64,000 nt of DNA, taken from assembly GCF_001579845.1 (NCBI RefSeq), contig NZ_CP007440.1, positions 558,001-622,000 on the forward strand. The letters are read 5' to 3'. Made by a program: the position numbers and the translations under genes. This document shows positions 58,336 to 64,000 of the stretch, piece after piece (position 1 is the stretch's first letter; every line of letters begins with the position of its first letter). This DNA comes from Rhodoplanes sp. Z2-YC6860. Lineage in GTDB: Bacteria > Pseudomonadota > Alphaproteobacteria > Rhizobiales > Xanthobacteraceae. The notes beneath the pieces were generated by a model. The model did no database searches. It was not told the DNA's origin and was given only the letters and a program-made list of their open reading frames with translations.

Positions 58336-59004
58336 ATGCCCCCGATTCAAAACGATTCATCCCATCGCGCCTTGATCACAATCCCGTCTGACGGCGAAAC
58401 GAGGCGCGATTTTCTCACCATTGCGACAGGCGCGGTGGCTGCCGTAGGTGCTGCGGCAACCCTCGTCCCGCTTCTCGGACAAATGAATCCCGACGCCGCA
58501 ACCATCGCGGCGGGAGGACCGGTCGACGTCGATCTCGCGGGCGTTCAACCCGGCCAGCAGATCGTGGTCCGCTGGCGATCGCGCCCGATCTTCATCGTGC
58601 ATCGCACGCCGGCGATTCTCACCGCGCTACGGAATTCGCAATTGCTCGCCCAGCTTGCCGATCCGCAGTCCGAGCAGATCCAGCAGCCACCTTACGCCGT
58701 CAATTGGCATCGATCGGTGAAGCCGGAGTTTGGCGTGCTGGTCGGAATCTGCACGCATCTGGGCTGCATTCCGATGTTCGAGCCGCAGCCCAACCCAACC
58801 AGCCCGGCGCCAAACTGGCTTGGCGGCTATTTTTGCCCGTGCCACGGGTCCAAATACGATCTGGCGGGTCGCGTGTTCAGCGGCGTGCCGGCTCCCTACA
58901 ATCTGCCTGTGCCGCCGTATCGTTTCGTCAGCGATACCAAGATCAGGATTGGCGAAAATCCGACGGGCGCGAACTTCGACTTTGACGATGTCAGGCAGAT
59001 TTGA
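58336..59004 (+). CDS. Stand-alone Rieske iron-sulfur protein (ubiquinol-cytochrome c reductase type)
   Basis: 222 residues. Tat-type N-terminal anchor: Arg23-Arg24 in ETRRDFLTIATGAVAAVGAA with one membrane helix. Box 1 CTHLGC (Cys139, His141, Cys144) and box 2 CPCHGS (Cys167, Cys169, His170) hold the [2Fe-2S] cluster and disulfide as in PetA; SRPIFIVHRT is also PetA-like. No cytochrome b or c1 gene is near, so it is either a second Rieske subunit for the bc1 complex or part of another chain. ATG 58336 has TTTGGAG ten bases upstream; a GTG at 58276 is in frame. Confidence 0.86.
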   Translation: MPPIQNDSSHRALITIPSDGETRRDFLTIATGAVAAVGAAATLVPLLGQMNPDAATIAAGGPVDVDLAGVQPGQQIVVRWRSRPIFIVHRTPAILTALRNSQLLAQLADPQSEQIQQPPYAVNWHRSVKPEFGVLVGICTHLGCIPMFEPQPNPTSPAPNWLGGYFCPCHGSKYDLAGRVFSGVPAPYNLPVPPYRFVSDTKIRIGENPTGANFDFDDVRQI

Positions 59005-59047
59005 TCGCAGGTGAGCAGAAGCTCGCGGCGCCTGGCGGTTGCCTGCG

Positions 59048-60094
<1,047 letters not shown>

Positions 60095-60161
60095 CTATAG
60101 GTAGCGATCAAAGCTGCAATTGGAAAGATTTACGCCGCATTTGCGCGGCAAGGCCTGCCTC

Positions 60162-61073
60162 ATGGTTTCCAGCACCACCATCAGTCTGGTCGACCGCCGC
60201 GCAGCCGTCGCCGGAATCGGCCTGATGACGGCCGGGATCTTCATGTTTGCGGTCAACGACGCCATGGGCAAATGGCTGGTCGCGACCTATTCGGTCGGCC
60301 AGCTGCTGCTGGTCCGGAGCATCGCGGCGCTGATCCTGCTGGTGCCGTTCATCTGGCGTGACCGGGCGACATTTGCGCGGGCGCCGCGCTGGGGCATGCA
60401 GACGCTGCGGGCCGTGCTGGCCACGGCGGAGGTCGGCTGCTTCTACTGGGCGGTGAGCTATCTGCCGCTCGCCGACGTGATGTCCTACTACCTCGCCGGG
60501 CCGATCTTCGTCACGGCGATTGCGGGCGCGTTCCTCGGCGAAGCGGTCGGCTGGCGACGCTGGAGCGCGGTCGCGGTGGGCTTCGTCGGCGTGGTCGTGT
60601 GTCTTCGCCCGGGCTCCGCGGCGCTGAGCTGGCCGGCGCTGATCGCGCTGGCCGGAAGTCTGACGTTCTCGCTGTCGATGATCTCGACGCGGACGCTGCG
60701 CGGCACCAGCGACACCGTGCTGGTGACGTCGCAGACGGTCGCGGCACTCATCTTCGGCGCGGTGCTGTCGCCTGCATCATGGGTGACGCCGTCGATGCGC
60801 GATCTGGTGCTGCTCGCGCTGCTCGGCATGGTCGCGATGATTGCGCATGTCTGCGTCAACCGCTCGCTGAAGCTTGCGCCGGCCTCTACGGTGGTGCCGT
60901 ATCAGTACACGACGATCGTCTGGGCCGTGCTGTTCGGCTATCTGGTGTTCGGCGATTGGCCCGATGCCTTCATGCTCGCGGGCGCCGCGATCATCATCGG
61001 CGCGGGCTTGTTCATCTTCCTGCGCGAGCGGCAGTTGGCGCGGCGTGCGTCATTCTCCGAACCGCCGCCGTGA
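60162..61073 (+). CDS. EamA-family (DMT superfamily) transporter
   Basis: 303 residues, ten hydrophobic helices in two EamA repeats: FAVNDAMGKWLVATYSVGQL, RAVLATAEVGCFYWAVSYLP (helices 1-4) and LAGSLTFSLSMISTRTLRG, VVPYQYTTIVWAVLFGYLVF (second repeat). RhaT/YdcZ-type exporters of this pattern move amino acids or nucleobase-like molecules; the substrate is unknown. ATG 60162 has AAGG eight bases upstream; 60120 is an alternative. Divergent from obgE. Confidence 0.86.
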   Translation: MVSSTTISLVDRRAAVAGIGLMTAGIFMFAVNDAMGKWLVATYSVGQLLLVRSIAALILLVPFIWRDRATFARAPRWGMQTLRAVLATAEVGCFYWAVSYLPLADVMSYYLAGPIFVTAIAGAFLGEAVGWRRWSAVAVGFVGVVVCLRPGSAALSWPALIALAGSLTFSLSMISTRTLRGTSDTVLVTSQTVAALIFGAVLSPASWVTPSMRDLVLLALLGMVAMIAHVCVNRSLKLAPASTVVPYQYTTIVWAVLFGYLVFGDWPDAFMLAGAAIIIGAGLFIFLRERQLARRASFSEPPP

Positions 61074-61085
61074 TCGGCGGTCCTG

Positions 61086-61196
61086 ACCTCCCCCTAAAAG
61101 GGGGAGGTCGACGCGCGAAAGCGCGTCGGGTGGGGGTCACTTTTGCCTGTAACAATTGACCCTCTCCCCAACCCTCCCCCTTTCAGGGGGAGGGAG
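61086..61196. repeat. Composite inverted repeat with CCTCCCCC arms
   Basis: ACCTCCCCCT AAAA GGGGGAGGT, then CGACGCGCGAAAGCGCGTCG, then at the right end CCTCCCCCTTTCAGGGGGAGG. The layout (arm hairpin, GCGCGAAAGCGCG hairpin, arm hairpin) matches 11557-11710. It separates the convergent DMT and rhodanese genes. Confidence 0.75.
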
Positions 61197-61241
61197 CTCA
61201 CCGCCGGTCTCGCTGCATGGTCTTGAAGTTAAGACAACGCC

Positions 61242-62810
61242 CTACGGCATGAACTTCGTGGTGCCGTCGCGGGCGATGCGCGGCAGGAGATCGACCTCCC
61301 ACGACAGGTACTCGTTCATTGCGCCCTTGGTGTCGCCGGAGCGCTCGTAGGGTTTCGGCCAATAGTCGAGCGGCTCGTCGGCCATGCGCGGGTCGGTCGA
61401 CAGCGGCAGGCCGGCCTTCGTCCAGGCGGCGTTGCCGCCGCGCAGATATTTCGCCGGCATCTTGGATTCTCGCGCCGCGAGACTGGCCAGGACGCCGTCC
61501 TCCGACGTCAGCACCAGCGGCCCGTTCATCGGAATCTTCGCAAGAGCCTGCGACAGACGCGTGCGGATCGCGTACCAGGCGCCAGGGATATGACCTCTGC
61601 GGTAAGCCGGGCTCAAAGAGAGGTCGACCACGGTGGCGTGGTCGTTCGACACCAGTTCCGACAATTTGTGAGCCTCGATTGCGAGCTCCGAGGGCACCGC
61701 GGGCCCGAGCACCGGCGCGACCGGACGCGCCTGCTCGTTGCCGCCGGCGACCAGCACGAAGATGTCGCGCCAACCCATCTGCTTCAGCCAAGACGCCGTC
61801 ATGATGGCGCGCACTGCGCGGTCGTCGATCAGCACGATGCGGGCGTTGAGCGTGCCGACATATTGATCGGTCGCCTGCACGAGCTGTCCGCCCGGCGCAT
61901 TGATGGCGCCCGGGAAATGGCCGGCCGCATAGTCGGTCGGATCGCGCACGTCGAACACGTAGAGCGTGCGGGTGACGTCGGCGCGGAAGCTCTCCAGGGC
62001 CTCGCGGTTGATCTGCATCACGCCGAATTTCTTGCCGACGCGATCGGCCGAAGCCTGGGCCCAGGCCAGCGCATCCGCGGAGAGTTCGCCGTAGCGTCGG
62101 GTCTTGCCGTTGTCGGGCGCAAAGCCCGCGAGCGTGTAGCCCATGGTGCCGTTGCGCAGCGCCACCACCTTGTTCGGCAGGCCGGCATTGATCAGCGACT
62201 GCGCGCCGATGATGCTGCGCGTCCGCCCGGCGCAGTTCACCACCACCAGCGTCTCGGGCTTGGGCGCAATGTCGTGAATGCGCAGCACGAGCTCGGCGCC
62301 TGGCACGTTGGTCGCGGACGGGATCGAAACGCGCTGGAACTCGTCGAACGGCCGGCTGTCGACCACCACCATGTCGGTGCCGCTCTTCAGGAGGTCGTTG
62401 AGCTCTTCGGGCGAGACGCTCGGCGTGTGGTTGATGTGCTCGATGTGCTCGCCGAATGCCTTGCTCGGCACGTTGACGCCGGAGAACAGCTCGTAGCCGG
62501 CCTTCTCCCATCCGGCGAGGCCGCCTTGAAGGAAGCCGACATCGGTGTAGCCCGCGGCACCGAGGACAAGCGCTGCGCGCTCGACGGCACCGTCGCCGTC
62601 GTCACAAAGAACGACGCGGGTGCTCTTGTGCGGCACGAGCTGCGCGAAGCGCAGCTCCAGGCGGCTCAATGGGATCGACCGCGCCCACAGCAGATGGTTG
62701 CGCGAGAAAATCAGCTCTTCGCGCACGTCGATCAGCGCGAGCTCACGTCCGTCATTGAGCATGGCCTTGACGGTGGCGGGATCGAGCGGGCGGGCGGTGG
62801 CTTGGGGCAT
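61242..62810 (-). CDS. Four-domain rhodanese-related sulfurtransferase
   Basis: 522 residues made of four tandem rhodanese domains, no signal peptide. Domains 1 and 2 keep the catalytic Cys: VVLCDDGDGAVERAAL (Cys69) and VVVNCAGRTRSIIGAQ (Cys193). Domain 3 has Asp there (VLIDDRAVRAI, about residue 329) and domain 4 Ser/Glu (VLTSEDGVLASLA), so those two should be inactive or structural. Such an arrangement could pass persulfide between domains 1 and 2. The CDO-like gene upstream is separated by a strong terminator. GAGGAA precedes the ATG. Confidence 0.88.
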   Translation of the reverse strand: MPQATARPLDPATVKAMLNDGRELALIDVREELIFSRNHLLWARSIPLSRLELRFAQLVPHKSTRVVLCDDGDGAVERAALVLGAAGYTDVGFLQGGLAGWEKAGYELFSGVNVPSKAFGEHIEHINHTPSVSPEELNDLLKSGTDMVVVDSRPFDEFQRVSIPSATNVPGAELVLRIHDIAPKPETLVVVNCAGRTRSIIGAQSLINAGLPNKVVALRNGTMGYTLAGFAPDNGKTRRYGELSADALAWAQASADRVGKKFGVMQINREALESFRADVTRTLYVFDVRDPTDYAAGHFPGAINAPGGQLVQATDQYVGTLNARIVLIDDRAVRAIMTASWLKQMGWRDIFVLVAGGNEQARPVAPVLGPAVPSELAIEAHKLSELVSNDHATVVDLSLSPAYRRGHIPGAWYAIRTRLSQALAKIPMNGPLVLTSEDGVLASLAARESKMPAKYLRGGNAAWTKAGLPLSTDPRMADEPLDYWPKPYERSGDTKGAMNEYLSWEVDLLPRIARDGTTKFMP

Positions 62811-62836
62811 TGGTTCCTCAAAACAGATGGCCGGCC

Positions 62837-62868
62837 AAAAAACATGGCCGGCGTTAGGCGCCGGCCAT
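62837..62868 (-). terminator. Intrinsic terminator between the CDO-like and rhodanese genes
   Basis: On the minus strand ATGGCCGGC / GCCGGCCAT, nine-base perfect stem with a seven-base loop, followed by GTTTTTTGG. It ends transcription of the cupin gene before rhodanese. Confidence 0.8.
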
Positions 62869-62895
62869 GACGATACGATGTCGCGGGAGGATCGA

Positions 62896-63438
62896 CTACG
62901 TCGCCTGCTGCGGGGTCATCTGCTTCACCTTGCCGGTCTTCAGGTCGATGCTGATGCGGTTGATCATGTCGAGATTGGTGCCCGTCACCCGCACGAAGCG
63001 CGACATGTCCGGATAGTCGATCGAGTGGATCGCGCCGTTCTGGTAGATGCCGGCCTGGCCGGGAGCGAGGCGGTATTTCTTCTCGGGCTCGAGTTTCGCG
63101 TAGGTCGGGTCTTTCCCGTCGTCGAGCCGCTTCCATTCGATCATGTCGGTCCAGAGCTTGGCCTGGCCGTAGATCGCCCAGGATGCGCCGTGATCGTGTG
63201 GCGGCGAGACGCGGGCCTTCTCGTTGATGTGCGCCAGCACCTGGAACTTGAGATCGGGATCCTCGTACAGCACGTTCAGGCCACGCTCGACCTTGTCGCC
63301 GCAGTACTTCTCGACGAAGTCCTGGTTCTGAAGAAGGCGCTCGAGATTCGCCCGGACCTCCTCACGGCCTGCGGGACCGGGATCGCGCTTCAGCGAAGTG
63401 CGTATGTCGGAAATGAATTGATCAAGCTCGTAGCCCAT
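62896..63438 (-). CDS. Cysteine-dioxygenase-like cupin protein
   Basis: 180 residues. PPHDHGASWAIYGQAKLW supplies two His iron ligands (HxH) and GAIHSIDYPDMSRFVRVTG the third His, as in thiol dioxygenases (CDO / 3-mercaptopropionate dioxygenase). N-terminal helix DQFISDIRTSLKRDP. A role in thiol oxidation fits the adjacent rhodanese, but the exact substrate is open: the Arg that binds the cysteine carboxylate could not be assigned by eye. Has its own terminator. Confidence 0.76.
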   Translation of the reverse strand: MGYELDQFISDIRTSLKRDPGPAGREEVRANLERLLQNQDFVEKYCGDKVERGLNVLYEDPDLKFQVLAHINEKARVSPPHDHGASWAIYGQAKLWTDMIEWKRLDDGKDPTYAKLEPEKKYRLAPGQAGIYQNGAIHSIDYPDMSRFVRVTGTNLDMINRISIDLKTGKVKQMTPQQAT

Positions 63439-63929
63439 GGTGCGCTCCTGGCGTGCTCCGCGGAAAATCGATTGCCACGCAGAGTGCCATTTTCACGCAA
63501 ATTGTCACGCTGCGCCAGTCGACCGGAGAATATCAATTCTGCTCGGAACGCAGATGAGAGAAGAAGATTTTCGGGGAAGACCCTGTGCAGAAAACGCAAC
63601 CGGGAGCGGCAAGGGGCCATGCCTCACTGATGGGGCCCGCTATAGCCTGCTCCCGGCGTGTCGTTTGTGGGTTTGCCGCTACGTAAGCGCCCAAACGGTT
63701 GCTGTTACGCTAAGCGGCGGAACTGACCCGGTGGCGTCATGGTGACCTCCGTTTTCAGTTTTGCGTTTATCGCGCTCGCCTCGGCGAGACGCTCAACACC
63801 CACGTATGCTCCTCCTGTCGAGGGCCGCTGTCAACAATTCTTCACATGTGATTCATGCGACGGAGATTCGCGTCTCCTTGGCGGAACAATCCGTCTCGCG
63901 CGAGCGCGGGATAAGTTGCCGGTTGCAAT
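63439..63929. other. 491-base stretch without a convincing gene
   Basis: Holds the promoter region of the CDO-like gene. A plus-strand frame at 63739-63933 (64 residues) begins with a hydrophobic stretch but continues in Arg/Cys-rich sequence without family similarity and is not accepted. No RNA gene seen. Confidence 0.45.
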
Positions 63930-64000
63930 CTAATTGGTGAGTTTGCCGCGCTCGGCGACCAGTACAGCCATCACGGCTTCCTGTTCGCCACCATCGCGCA
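63930..64000 (-). CDS. C-terminal end of an unknown gene, cut by window edge
   Basis: One minus-strand frame is open from the window end to a TAG at 63930-63932 and reads RDGGEQEAVMAVLVAERGKL then TN. Acidic, helix-like and unlike the other two frames, which hit stops or are Arg-rich. Too short to name. Confidence 0.4.
   Translation of the reverse strand, partial: RDGGEQEAVMAVLVAERGKLTN

Overview
The window is GC-rich alphaproteobacterial chromosome, most likely a Hyphomicrobiales (Rhizobiales) member of the Bradyrhizobium / Pseudolabrys / Rhodoplanes type. The signs are a split F1 operon (atpHAGDC), the housekeeping row obgE-proB-proA-nadD-rsfS-rlmH-envC-ctpA-yibQ-rppH, a ROSE-type RNA thermometer in front of a small heat-shock gene, rhizobial palindromic intergenic repeats, and many orphan tripartite-tricarboxylate-type (Bug) solute receptors. 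No rRNA, tRNA, CRISPR array, transposase or phage gene was seen.

Layout. 1-6.9 kb: 3' part of lpdA, an SDR, a membrane protein, a DUF4337-type protein, xerC and priA. 6.9-15 kb: a Bug receptor, a DMT exporter, a Gdx-like SMR exporter, an MFS carrier and a polysaccharide-deacetylase-like enzyme, then a light sensor pair (heme oxygenase bphO and bacteriophytochrome-HWE-kinase-REC bphP). 15-20.1 kb: gene-poor repeat-bearing DNA, hsp20 with a thermometer and a divergent heat-shock-type promoter pair facing four small uncharacterised genes, then a lower-GC patch with a glycosyltransferase, an HpcH/HpaI aldolase-like protein and an RmlC-like cupin. 21-26.3 kb: atpH-atpA-atpG-ohr-atpD-atpC, with an organic hydroperoxide resistance gene inside the operon. 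26.4-38.2 kb (minus strand): rppH, yibQ, ctpA-envC, an insert with a LysR remnant, a c-type cytochrome and an IorAB-type molybdenum hydroxylase, then rlmH, rsfS, nadD, proA.

38.5-53.5 kb is a catabolic and transport island between proA and proB: LysR, DapA-like lyase, 3-hydroxyanthranilate dioxygenase, three solute-binding proteins, a metallo-beta-lactamase-fold lactonase, an amidohydrolase, a complete NitT/TauT-type ABC importer with two different permeases, and an esterase / isochorismatase-type hydrolase / cyclase trio. 53.6-55 kb holds a VanX-type dipeptidase, a cluster of terminators with a possible tiny minus-strand transcript, and a small secreted protein. 55.2-60.1 kb: proB, a LysR/SDR pair, a stand-alone Rieske protein, obgE. 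60.1-64 kb: a DMT exporter, a four-domain rhodanese, a cysteine-dioxygenase-like cupin and the tail of an unknown gene.

Reading across the window, a conserved chromosomal backbone is opened at several points by accessory blocks that mostly carry solute uptake and small-molecule hydrolysis functions. The best candidates for undescribed biology are the heat-linked small-gene cluster (16.7-17.7 kb), the proA/proB catabolic island, and the compact unit between strong minus-strand terminators near 54.5 kb.
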